From contig NC_057383.1 of the NCBI RefSeq assembly GCF_016906535.1, positions 1,984,001 to 2,048,000 on the forward strand: a stretch of 64,000 nt of DNA. The letters run 5' to 3'. Every line of letters begins with the position of its first letter. The first letter of the stretch is position 1. The position numbers were made by a program, and so were the translations under genes. The DNA is from Rhizoctonia solani. Its lineage: Eukaryota > Basidiomycota > Agaricomycetes > Cantharellales > Ceratobasidiaceae. Of the stretch, positions 37,801 to 48,175 are shown in pieces. Under the pieces are notes generated by a model. It did no database searches. It was not told the DNA's origin and was given only the letters and a program-made list of their open reading frames with translations.

Positions 37801-39671
37801 ACTGTACAATCCTTGTGCGAGACGCGCAGACAGGCAGTTGCATATATGACATCGTCAAAGGGCATGAAAGAGGAATGGCGCCAGTATTGTTCTCACCTGA
37901 CGGCAAGCACATCCTCTCAGGGTCCATAGACAAGACAACGCGGATGTGGGACAGTGGCAACGGCAGTCTGATACCCAGCTCCATCAAACGCCATCCTTCA
38001 ATAGTCAACTGCACAGCATTCTCTCCTGATGGCAAGCATATCGCATGTGGCTTGGATAGCAAAGAGTGTCCCATTGTTGTTTACGATGCACCCACCAGCA
38101 AGTCTCTCCCTTTTCCATTCGATGCTCATCAATCCTCAGTGCGGTCAATTGCCTTTTCGCCAAACAGCAAGTACCTTGTCACTGGCCATTATTCCGGTGA
38201 ACTGCGCGTCTGGAGTCTACAGGACGGCACCGCCACACACTCCCCACCCAAAGCACACAACTCCGTAATCACATCCATCGGGTTTTCGCCGCTTGGAGAC
38301 AAACTCGTCACTGGCTCTTATGATAGGTGCGTGTATATATGGGATGTAGAGAACGACTACTCCAACCCTTACCTACTTGGCACACACAACGGATCGGTTT
38401 CCTCCGCTGCGTTCTCACCCGACGGCACACGAGTCGCATCATGCTCAGAAGACCGTACAGTCAAAATGTGGAATGTACTCGACTCGACATCATCTCACAC
38501 CTTTTACTCCAATGCACCCACCAAGGCTGTCTTGTCGGTTGCGATCTCGCCTGATGGCTCACGCATCGCCGCAGCGGGTATTGACGAAGCAATCTACATG
38601 TTCAACGCACACAATGGCACTCCCGCTCTCCGGCCACTTGTCGCACGCACCGGTCGGATCAACTCGGTGGCGTTCTCACTCGATGGCAGGTACCTTGTTT
38701 CTGGCGACGACGACAAACGCATATATCTGTGGGATGCCACAAGGGGCAAGCTGCTATCCGGTCCACTCCGAGGGCATGAAAAAAACATACAGTCAGTTTT
38801 GTTCTCACCTGATAATAAGCACGTTGTTTCTGCATCGTCGGACAAGACCATACGCATGTGGGATGTGGATGATGGCACTCTGACACCTACAGACCTGGTC
38901 AGAACACACGACGACGAGGTCAACTCAGCGGCATTCTCCCCCGACGGCAAGCATGTTGTTTCTGGGTCTGACGACGGGGAGATCCGGATATGGGGCTCGC
39001 AGGCGCTATCACGCGTGTTTCGTCCGTTTGGGTCGCTGCGGCATAAAGGGCGTATAATGTCAGTGACGTTCTCGCCTGACGGCAGACTCATTGCTTCCGG
39101 ATCCGATGATGGCGCTATCCGCATTTTCGACTCGCACAGTGGCAAGTTGGCTCTCGGTCCTCTCATGGCACATCAGGACTGGGTAAGGTCAATTGTGTTC
39201 TCACCCGACGGCAATCACATCGTATCTGGCTCGGATGATGGAAGGATTGGAGTGTGGAGGGTGGAAGATGGGGCTCCTGCATGCAATCCACTTGAAGGAC
39301 ATCAAGGTGGGATCAACTCGGTGGCATGTTCACCCGACGGTGCATACATCGTCTCAGGCTCGGATGACTCGACGGTTCGAGTATGGAAGACACCAGGAAG
39401 GGGCGCTGCATACGACTTATCCAGATCTGCCTCTTCGACCTTGGACCAGAGGGAGCCTTATCGTGCGATCTCCAGTGGACTGACGATCGGCCGGGATGGG
39501 TGGGCGCGCAACTCCGACTCACAGCTAGTTTTCTGGATTCCATCAGATATGCTCCGGCTCTTTCCCCGCTTCAGAAATGTGTGCACCATTGGCCCTCAAG
39601 GCAGCCTTCAAGTGGACCATGACAAGCCTCTGTTACTTGGTGACCAGTGGCACCGATGCTTTGTACGCTGA
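34841..39671 (+). CDS. NLR-type NACHT-WD40 protein (HET-E-like)
   Basis: A STAND ATPase of the fungal NLR class, whose known members control heterokaryon incompatibility and cell death. Five exons join exactly in frame (34841-35266, 35332-35462, 35502-35649, 35798-37315, 37368-39671) to 1507 codons plus stop. The N-terminus is basic and low-complexity (about residues 1-110), then helical (about 110-270). The NACHT domain has Walker [10 protein letters not shown] (about residues 292-300) and Walker [11 protein letters not shown] (about 390-400). A winged-helix-like region and the linker [18 protein letters not shown] precede 14 WD40 repeats (about residues 820-1415), enough for two seven-bladed propellers. 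Repeats share FSPDG and SGSDD...IRIW cores. Walker motifs are intact. Ligand recognition by the WD40 part is a family rule. No HET, patatin or amyloid-signalling N-terminal domain was recognised. Confidence 0.9.
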
Positions 39672-40214
39672 GAGTGAGGTGAGCACTGTTGATGTGGTCG
39701 ATGTGTAGTCATATATTTACTTTTAGGTGGAGAATAGATACCGAATGGTCCGTAGTGTGCTTTGTGTATATCCATGGACGTTTATGAGGCCCAGTACGAT
39801 GTATTTCTTTTGCTTACGCAATATAACAGTCTGTCGTGCTACACAACTTTCTGCTCCAATCAGGCCCCGCTCGAGTAAGGCCCAACGTGCGAGGTACGCC
39901 TCAATCTATGAGTGAAGCCTTAGCCGTCGGGTAAGTCACAACATATGGGAATGCGTATGAAATCGGAACACATAGAGTACATTGCTGTCGCTCGTATCTA
40001 CTGTACATATAGGGCAAAGGCATTTCACAGCTCGAAAAACTTCGGGAAATAGTCTTCTAGTATTTCAACATAGAAAGTAAAATGCTCCGAACATAACTCA
40101 AAGTTAGAACTCCGAATCGTCCCTGATAGTATCAGTTGCCCTTTCCGCAACACCTTAGACAGGGCGCTGCGGATGAGCGGCGAGGTGCATACACCGTGTA
40201 CCCAAAAGCTACGG

Positions 40215-40625
40215 ATAGTCCGACCCTGCGGGTCGGATGCCCGGGAATCCGTACCCTACCGGAGGTAGGTATGCTCGGTCGGGGTGCGGATGTGAAAGTC
40301 CGGTCCCTGGTGGGGTTCGGATCCTCGTCTTCTTCTGGGGTCGGACTCTTGCCGGGGTCGGATCTCCATTAGAGGGTCGGATTTCTGTCGTCCTCCGAGG
40401 TCGGATCTCCGCTCAAGGGTCGGACTTTGCCTGAGGGTCGGATCCTTGCGGCCTCCTGGGGGGTCGGATTCTTGCAATCTTCCGGGGTCGGACTTTTGGC
40501 CTGGGGGGCGGACTTTCCCAGGGGTCGGATCTTCGTCGTCTTCGAGGGGTCGGGATATTTCCGTAGGTCGGATTTTCCAAGGTTCGGGTATTTCAGTAGG
40601 TGTCGGCAGGGGTCGGGAACCCAGT
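40215..40625. repeat. GGTCGGA-rich irregular repeat block
   Basis: About fifteen copies of GGTCGGA or close variants (GGTCGGG, GGCGGAC) are spaced irregularly by about 20-35 bases, separated by pyrimidine-rich spacers such as TCGTCTTC. All G-rich runs are on the plus strand. Several frames are open through it only because it is stop-poor. Confidence 0.65.
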
Positions 40626-40659
40626 CGGGAGCCGTCAGTCAGACTCTCTGACATAAAAC

Positions 40660-41027
40660 AATTGCCTGTTGCGTGTATTAGTTACATAAGGCAAGCGATT
40701 AGGACATACCTTGGTCCTATGAAAGCCCTATTAAACGAGACTTTAGATTTAGATTAAAGTTCCTTTCTATCTCCCTCTTACATTTGTCTCTACTCAAATT
40801 GTCTCATAGTGACTATACGAATAACCTTAGAAGATGTGTTATTCGCTGCTTGTGTTACGCGCTCTTATAGCTCCCGAATCATGTATTTAAGCGACTATTC
40901 AAGTCGCAGTTTGTTCATCTCAATTTTACTGTTTTACTTTCTTACCACCAAAGTCCAGCGAGCTCGGTATCGCTTTAAAACCACTGCATATATTATAGCT
41001 GAACTACGATCTTAGATATCTAGTTCA
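40660..41027 (+). repeat. Probable 5' LTR of a Copia-type retrotransposon
   Basis: AT-rich sequence ending in CA at 41026-41027, directly followed by the primer site. The left border is not defined (estimated near 40660) because no 3' LTR is present to compare. A weakly similar stretch occurs near 39880-39960. Confidence 0.5.
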
Positions 41028-41030
41028 ATA

Positions 41031-41044
41031 GGTTATGAGCCCCG
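41031..41044 (+). promoter_or_regulatory. Retrotransposon primer-binding site (half-tRNA iMet)
   Basis: GGTTATGAGCCCCG is complementary to the anticodon stem-loop of initiator tRNA-Met (CGGGGCTCATAACC), the site used by Copia-type elements that prime from a cleaved tRNA. Confidence 0.6.
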
Positions 41045-41067
41045 AGAGTTACTGAGCTCACTACCGC

Positions 41068-41862
41068 TTGCCCACGCTGTCAAACTATCGTTCATCGACG
41101 CCCGAGCATTCTCCATCGTCTACGCCGTTGCCACCTGCCAACGTTGACTTATTGACAGAGACCTCTGATCTCTTTTACTTGCATCCTATCGTTTTAGACG
41201 CACCTTTACCCAATTCCTCGTCCGACACATCGTTTGATACCGTCGGCTACGATCTTAACGATCGATTATTCGAGCTACAGCTTGGCTCTACTGAATACCA
41301 CTTTGCACGCAAACAGCTCGACTTTTACGAGCAGCTTCTAGACGCGCATTCAGGCGACGTTATTTGCCGTTTACCTATCGAGGATCGACTCTACTTACTA
41401 TCATTCAATCGCATCGAATATCCGACACCTCCACCATCTCAGAATCGTTCAGCAATGGCCCCACCTACGTCTAGCACAGGTAATACTATCATCATTGCCA
41501 ATAAAAACTACTCCATTTCGAAGCTACAAGGACAGGAAGACTATCAAGTATGGAAGATTCAAATGGAAGACATGTTTCAGGACATTGAGGTCCTAGAAAT
41601 CGTTGAAGGCACCACTCTGCGACCTTCCAATAATCAAGATGCTGCCTTTTGGGACAAACAAAACAAGGCCTCCCTTGGAGCCTTACGTCGTCGCGTTGAA
41701 ACCGGTCCTATGACCCATATTGCTTGTTGCACAAGCATTACCAAAGCCTATATTTGCTTGAAAAACCAGAGGGGTAGTGGGGAAATTTGGGTCAAAAAGG
41801 GTCCATATATGCGCATTCTCTTGGCAGATTCGGAGCACAGCCACCTACAGCTCTTGAAATAG
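41068..41862 (+). pseudogene. Copia-type gag fragment, truncated
   Basis: The frame is open from 41068, but its first ATG is at 41456 (MAPPTSST). The following NYSISKLQGQEDYQVWKIQM and FWDKQNKASLGALRRRVE are typical of the N-terminal gag of fungal Copia elements. Similarity stops near 41765 (AYICLKNQ), and the last 32 codons look like unrelated flanking sequence read in frame. The zinc knuckle, protease, integrase and reverse transcriptase are all absent, so this is a 5' remnant. Confidence 0.7.
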
Positions 41863-41974
41863 ACCCTTCCCAGACCCTGAATCCAGCTAGATCATAAGAT
41901 ACAGCTCCTGCAATATTCTAGTTTACACACTAATGCCATCCCCTCCCCCTCACTTATCTGATATAGAAGTGGAC

Positions 41975-42685
41975 CCTGAAATTGAAATCCTACCAATAAA
42001 CCTGCAGATTCTGAGTTGATCCATATATATCATGAGAATTGCAAATATTTATTTTCAAACCACCTTAAATGCCCAAATTAGGCATCTTCCTGCCATTTTA
42101 GGAAGTGGACACCACCATAAATGGAAAGAGCGGCCTTGATTACCCTAGAAAGTTCACACATTGGCCCAGTATATATAGTAACTTAACCCTCTTTTAACAC
42201 AATTACTATTATCAGGCTTTATCAGCAATTCCTATTGACTATTGGCCAGTAGCTGGAATTTCATCACTCGATTGAACAAAGTTGCCCTAATCGAATGATG
42301 AAATTGCGACACAAGTTGTCCGTGAATCTCGTCATTCGATTAGGCAAAGTTCCTCTAATCGAATGATGAAATTCGTGGACAACTTGTTTGCAATTTCATC
42401 ACTCGATTAGGGCAACTTTGCTCAATCAAGTGATGAAATTTGCTGGCTAAGTGAATTAGAGGGCTATATGCTTATACTGAGAGACTAGCAAAAGCTGTAG
42501 ACTAGGGTTATTGAGTCCGCTCTTTCCATTTATGGTAGTGTCGACTTCCCAAAATGGAAATCCAATGCCCTATTAGGGCATCAATGTCAGATTTCATATG
42601 ACATTTTCAAATACCCTTGATATGTATATGAATCGACTCGGAATCACGTGGTTACTTAGCAGGATTTCAATATCTAAGCGGATTA
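41975..42685. repeat. Long inverted repeat (foldback element), about 710 bases
   Basis: The left arm (about 41975-42150) and right arm (about 42500-42685) are imperfect reverse complements. Matching blocks include TTGAAATCCT and CCATAAATGGAAAGAGCGG. The centre (about 42255-42430) holds nested smaller palindromes built from TAATCGAATGATGAAAT and GACAACTTG. No coding capacity was found. A partial extra arm-like copy follows near 42740-42800. Confidence 0.7.
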
Positions 42686-42689
42686 CATA

Positions 42690-43273
42690 ACATGTCAAAT
42701 GTAAATATGGACCATGTCACGTGATATATATGTCAAACGATCCGGAATTGATGGATCTCCTAGTAGAATTTCATTTTCAGAGTAGATTATGAAGCAGGAT
42801 TCAAGTGTAGGGGTCATTTAATGTGAGGCACACTGAAGCATAGGTTGGTGTGGCTGATACTGTTTCTGATTAGATATAGGACCAGAGAATGTAGAAAGAA
42901 GTATATTGTATATAGAAACAAATATATATTAATAGTTTAACTAATTACAAAGTATGAACAAGAGTGAGAGTGAGATAGAATAGGATGGGTCTTTAAGAGG
43001 CAGAAAAAGCCCCCTTATATATGTTATAACCTCCTTACTTATACCATTGGAATCGCACGATTTTTCTATTATTTTTAGTATTTTTTACGGACTTGATATC
43101 TTTTGTTTTTCGATCACGTGATCTCGGCGCTTATTATGCCGAGATGCCGCGCCGAGATGCCGTGCCAAGGGCGCTTAGGAGAAATCCACGCTTCTGCGCA
43201 GTCCGCAGCACGCTTCTCTTTTCACATGTAGGCTTCTATTCACACACGCACAGACCACATGTAGTTAGTAGTA
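42690..43273. other. AT-rich spacer
   Basis: AT-rich sequence with a partial copy of the foldback arm (about 42740-42800) and a short GCCGAGATGCCG duplication near 43136-43160. No supported gene. Confidence 0.4.
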
Positions 43274-43918
43274 TTGTCTATATATACAGCAGGAAAATTG
43301 CTTGGAGACCCCAAGTCAATTTTACCTTGTCTCATACCATTGAGGAGGAACACCCCCAGCCAGCTAAGTAGCCGGCCCTTAGTAGTTCAGTAGCTTACCC
43401 CTTATTGCGCTTACCACACCTCCAGGGCTAAGCCCCCCTTGCCAGTAGTTTAGTCAGTAGACGGTTACCTTACGTAACCCCAGTATAGCCTTAGATAGTA
43501 GTTGCATAGCCTTGTTTGTAGTAGTATGGCCCCAAGCGCCCAACCCACTAGTGTGTGACCAACCTTACAGTTGGGTCACAACAATGTAAATAGTGTGCCT
43601 TGTCTATATAAACAGCAGGAAAATTGCTTGGAGACACCAAGTTGATTTTACCTTGTCTCATACCATTGAGGAGGATCATCCCCAGCCAGCTAAGTAGCCG
43701 GCCCTTAGTAGTTCAGAAGCTCACCCTTTATTGCGCTCACCACACCTCCAGGGCTAAGCCCCCCTTGCCAGTAGTTTAGTCAAGTAGACAGTTACCTTAC
43801 GTAACCTTAGTATAGCCTTAGATAGTAGTTGTATAGCTTTGTTTGTAGTAGTACGGCCCCAAGCGCCCAACCCACTAGCGTGTGACCAACCTTACAGTTG
43901 GGTCACAACATTGTAAAA
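43274..43918 (-). repeat. Two tandem copies of a 326-base LTR-like repeat
   Basis: Copy 1 starts at 43274 and copy 2 at 43600, both with TTGTCTATATA. Each ends near GGGTCACAACA. They differ at only a few positions. Read on the minus strand, a unit begins TGTTGTGACCC and contains a TATA-like stretch, suggesting solo or doubled LTRs of a Ty3-type element. No internal coding region is attached for certain. Confidence 0.6.
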
Positions 43919-44489
43919 TTGACTTGCTGTAGGCTTTTATCGACAACAAGAGGACCTCCAGTACTAGCACGAGGGAAATCACGTGAACGGACTCGCCTTT
44001 CGCTATTAATAATCAAACTAGCGTTGGTCCCACGTAGTACCAAATTGCTATAAGGCTGACAGGCTCTGATCGCCCGCATACCACGAGTTTTGCCAGAACT
44101 CTGCAAGTAGCGCTCCTAGACAGCTGAAACACCCGCTTGCAAAAAACCCGCACATATCACAATTGCCAGATCTGCTGATTTGCTGTAGGGATTGTCCAAA
44201 GCTAGGTGCTTGACGCAAGGAGTTAGCGAATAACATCTTGCGCAAAAAACCGCTCATAAGTCCTGTATCAGGCAACCCTTAGGTTATTACAAAGTAGTAG
44301 GTTGGTGGTAGGTTGAACCAAGCTACACTGCAGGGTGGCCCAAGCTACACTGCAGGGTGAACTGTGAGATGGCACAGGGTGGGAACCAGGTGGACACAAC
44401 CCACATATGGTGTTAGGGTGGATTATAGGGAAAGCATCAGCCCTCCTACAAAAAGTTGCGTACTTTACACACAGCAATACCACCATCCC
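43919..44489. other. Spacer between LTR-like repeats and the 83-base satellite
   Basis: Minus-strand open frames at 43903-44106 and 44048-44275 could be a retroelement remnant, but I recognise no motif in them. Near 44310-44350 a short tandem (CAAGCTACACTGCAGGGTG, two copies) precedes the satellite. Confidence 0.3.
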
Positions 44490-46215
44490 CTAAGTTAGGG
44501 TGAGTCATGTGACAACTGACCACCCATGCCACACAGAATTGCGTACAACATGCAGAAGTATAGCACCATGGTCAATGTTAGGGTGAGTCACATGATCAAT
44601 GATTACTCCTTGTACTCACAGTTGCGTACCAAGTACGCAGCTATATGACCCACAATCATGTTAGGGTGAGTCACATGACCACCCATCACTCTACTCATGC
44701 AGAGTTGCGTACTTGGTACGCAACTATATCACACACAATTGTGTTAGGGTGAGTCACATGACCACCCACTGCTCTACTCATGCAGGGTTGCGTACGCAAC
44801 TATATTGCACACAGTTATGTTAGGGTGAGTCACATGACCACCCACCGCTCTACTTGTGCAGAGTTGCGGACTTGGTACGCAACTATACCACCCACAGTTA
44901 TGTTAGGGTGAGTCATGTGACCCTCCACTGCACTACTCATGCAGAGTTGCGTACTTGGTACGCAACTATACCACACACAACTGTGTTAGGGTGAGTCACA
45001 TGACCACCAACTGCTCTACTTGGGCAGAGTTGCATACTTGGTACGCAACTATACCACCCACAGTTATGTTAGGGTGAGTCACATGACCACCCATCACTCT
45101 ACTCATGCAGAGTTGCGTACTTGGTACGCAACTATATCACACACAATTGTGTTAGGGTGAGTCACATGACCACCCACCGCTCTACTCATGCAGGGTTGCG
45201 TACGCAACTATATTGCACACAGTTATGTTAGGGTGAGTCACGTGACCATCCACTGCTCTACTCATGCAGAGTTGCGTACTTGGTACGCAACTATACCACC
45301 CACAGTTATATTAGGGTGAATCATGTGACCATCCACTGCACTACTCATGCAGAGATGCGTACTTGGTATGCAACTATATCACACACAATTGTGTTAGGGT
45401 GAGTCACATGACCATCCACCGCACTACTCATGCAGAGTTGCGTACCAAGTACGCAACTATATCACACACAACTGTGCTAGGGTGAGTCATGTGACCCTCC
45501 ACCGCACTACTCATGGAGAGTTGCGTACCAAGTACGCAACTATACCACCCACAGTTATGTTAGGGTGAGTCACATGACCACCCACCACTCTACTTGTGCA
45601 GAGTTGCGTACCAAGTACGCAACTATACCACCCACAGTTATGTTAGGGTGAGTCATGTGACCCTCCACCGCACTACTCATGCAGAATTGCGTACTTGGTA
45701 CGCAACTATACCACACACAACTGTGTTAGGGTGAGTCACGTGGCCATCCACCGCTCTACTCATGTAGAGTTGCGTACCAAGTACGCAACTATATCACACA
45801 CAATTGTGTTAGGGTGAGTCACGTGACCACCCACCGCACTACTCATGCAGAGTTGCGTACTTGGTACGCAACTATACCACCCACAGTTATGTGAGGGTGA
45901 GTCACATGACCACCCACTGCTCTACTCATGCGGAGTTGTGTGCGCAACTATACCGCACACAGTTATGTTAGGGTGAGTCATGTGACCCTCCACCACACTA
46001 CTCATGGAGAGTTGCGTACCAAGTACGCAACTATACCACCCACAGTTATGTTGGGGTGAATCATGTGACCACCCACCACACTACTCACGCAGAGATGCGT
46101 ACCAAGTACGCAACTATATCACACACAATTGTGTTAGGTGAGTCACGTGACCATCCACCGCACTACTCATGCAGAGTTGCGTACTTGGTACGCAACTATA
46201 CCACACACAACTGTG
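44490..46215. repeat. 83-base tandem satellite, about 21 units, palindromic core
   Basis: Starts of TTAGGGTGAG recur at 44495, 44578, 44661 and 44744, so the period is 83. Some units are 76 bases (for example 44744 to 44820). Each unit has GTCACATGAC, GTCATGTGAC or GTCACGTGAC, and a hairpin core GTTGCGTAC-TTG-GTACGCAAC. Other units carry CAA in place of TTG, and the 76-base units lack 7 bases of the core (GTTGCGTACGCAAC). It is non-coding. Confidence 0.9.
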
Positions 46216-46486
46216 TTATAGTATGAAAAAGCACCTGAATTTTGGAGAAGAACCAGGATACTGCTTTTTCCTGTGATCCAAATTGCATAGAAATTTAACA
46301 GTGCAGTCTACTACACCCTGTACACCTACTATCAAATTTTGGTGCAATTCTGTTGAGGTGAAAAAAAATTGATTTTTGAGAGATTCATGATAGCAGCATT
46401 GAGGACTGATCAGCAAACTACTGGTCAGTTGAAAAACCCCCATCCTTTTCCTTAATGATGTGAGTGCCCCCTGTTCATGTCATATA
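46216..46486. other. Spacer between the two satellite arrays
   Basis: Unique sequence of about 270 bases with no recognised gene. Its last 25 bases already match the end of the 160-base unit. Confidence 0.4.
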
Positions 46487-48175
46487 GATCCCACTGACAT
46501 CAAGTCCTGTACTCACAGCTTCAGTATTGCCTGAGATACAGCAATGGGTCTGCTCACTGTGGACCCTGAGGACCGGTCGGCGACCGGTCACCTTGACTTT
46601 CTTACTTTCTCTTCATACTGTGTATGCTGCCTGTCCATGTCATATAGACCCCAATGGCTTCAAGTCCTGTACTCACAGCTTCAGTATTGCCTGAGATACA
46701 GCAATGGGTCTGCTCACTGTGGACCCTGAGGACCGGTCGGCGACCGGTCACCTTGACTTTCTTACTTTCTCTTCATACTGTGTATGCTGCCTGTACATGT
46801 CATATAGATCCCACTGACATCAAGTCCTGTACTCACAGCTTCAGTATTGCCTGAGATACAGCAATGGGTCTGCTCACTGTGGACCCTGAGGACCAGTCGG
46901 CGACCGGTCACCTTGACTTTCTTACTTTCTCTTCATACTGTGTATGCTGCCTGTCCATGTCATATAGACCCCAATGGCTTCAAGTCCTGTACTCACAGCT
47001 TCAGTATTGCCTGAGATACAGCAATGGGTCTGCTCACTGTGGACCCTGAGGACCGGTTGGCGACCGGTCACCTTGACTTTCTTACTTTCTCTTCATACTG
47101 TGTATGCTGCCTGTCCATGTCATATAGATCCCACTGACATCAAGTCCTGTACTCACAGCTTCAGTATTGCCTGAGATACAGCAATGGGTCTGCTCACTGT
47201 GGACCCTGAGGACCGGTTGGCGACCGGTCACCTTGACTTTCTTACTTTCTCTTCATACTGTGTATGCTGCCTGTCCATGTCATATAGACCCCAATGGCTT
47301 CAAGTCCTGTACTCACAGCTTCAGTATTGCCTGAGATACAGCAATGGGTCTGCTCACTGTGGACCCTGAGGACCGGTTGGCGACCGGTCACCTTGACTTT
47401 CTTACTTTCTCTTCATACTGTGTATGCTGCCTGTCCATGTCATATAGATCCCACTGACATCAAGTCCTGTACTCACAGCTTCAGTATTGCCTGAGATACA
47501 GCAATGGGTCTGCTCACTGTGGACCCTGAGGACCGGTTGGCGACCGGTCACCTTGACTTTCTTACTTTCTCTTCATACTGTGTATGCTGCCTGTCCATGT
47601 CATATAGATCCCACTGACATCAAGTCCTGTACTCACAGCTTCAGTATTGCCTGAGATACAGCAATGGGTCTGCTCACTGTGGACCCTGAGGACCGGTTGG
47701 CGACCGGTCACCTTGACTTTCTTACTTTCTCTTCATACTGTGTATGCTGCCTGTCCATGTCATATAGACCCCAATGGCTTCAAGTCCTGTACTCACAGCT
47801 TCAGTATTGCCTGAGATACAGCAATGGGTCTGCTCACTGTGGACCCTGAGGACCGGTTGGCGACCGGTCACCTTGACTTTCTTACTTTCTCTTCATACTG
47901 TGTATGCTGCCTGTCCATGTCATATAGATCCCACTGACATCAAGTCCTGTACTCACAGCTTCAGTATTGCCTGAGATACAGCAATGGGTCTGCTCACTGT
48001 GGACCCTGAGGACCGGTTGGCGACCGGTCACCTTGACTTTCTTACTTTCTCTTCATACTGTGTATGCTGCCTTTCCATGTCATATAGATCCCACTGACAT
48101 CAAGTCCTGTACTCACAGCTTCAGTATTGCCTGAGATACAGTAATGGGTCTGCTCACTGTGGACCCTGAGGACCA
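46487..48175. repeat. 160-base tandem satellite, 11 units, A/B alternation
   Basis: The period is exactly 160 bases. Type A units begin CCCACTGACATCAAG and type B units CCCAATGGCTTCAAG. The order is A B A B A B A A B A A, so most of the array is built of 320-base dimers. Each unit contains GACCGGTCGGCGACCGGTC or variants. The last unit decays after 48170. Repeated 61- and 66-codon open frames are by-products: 160 is not a multiple of 3. Confidence 0.92.

Noticed and set aside
38029..39622. Alternative-frame and antisense open frames over the WD40 region
   Set aside because: They mirror the repeats of the NLR; the long in-frame exon with FSPDG repeats explains them.
40136..40757. Open frames through the GGTCGGA block
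   Set aside because: Open on both strands because of composition; no start context, domain or splice structure.
44490..46215. CRISPR-like array or telomere tract
   Set aside because: Units are contiguous 83-base repeats with no unique spacers, and TTAGGG occurs once per unit, not in tandem.
46544..47974. Repeated 61- and 66-codon open frames
   Set aside because: They are the same 160-base satellite read in rotating frames; the period is not divisible by three, so no protein repeat is maintained.
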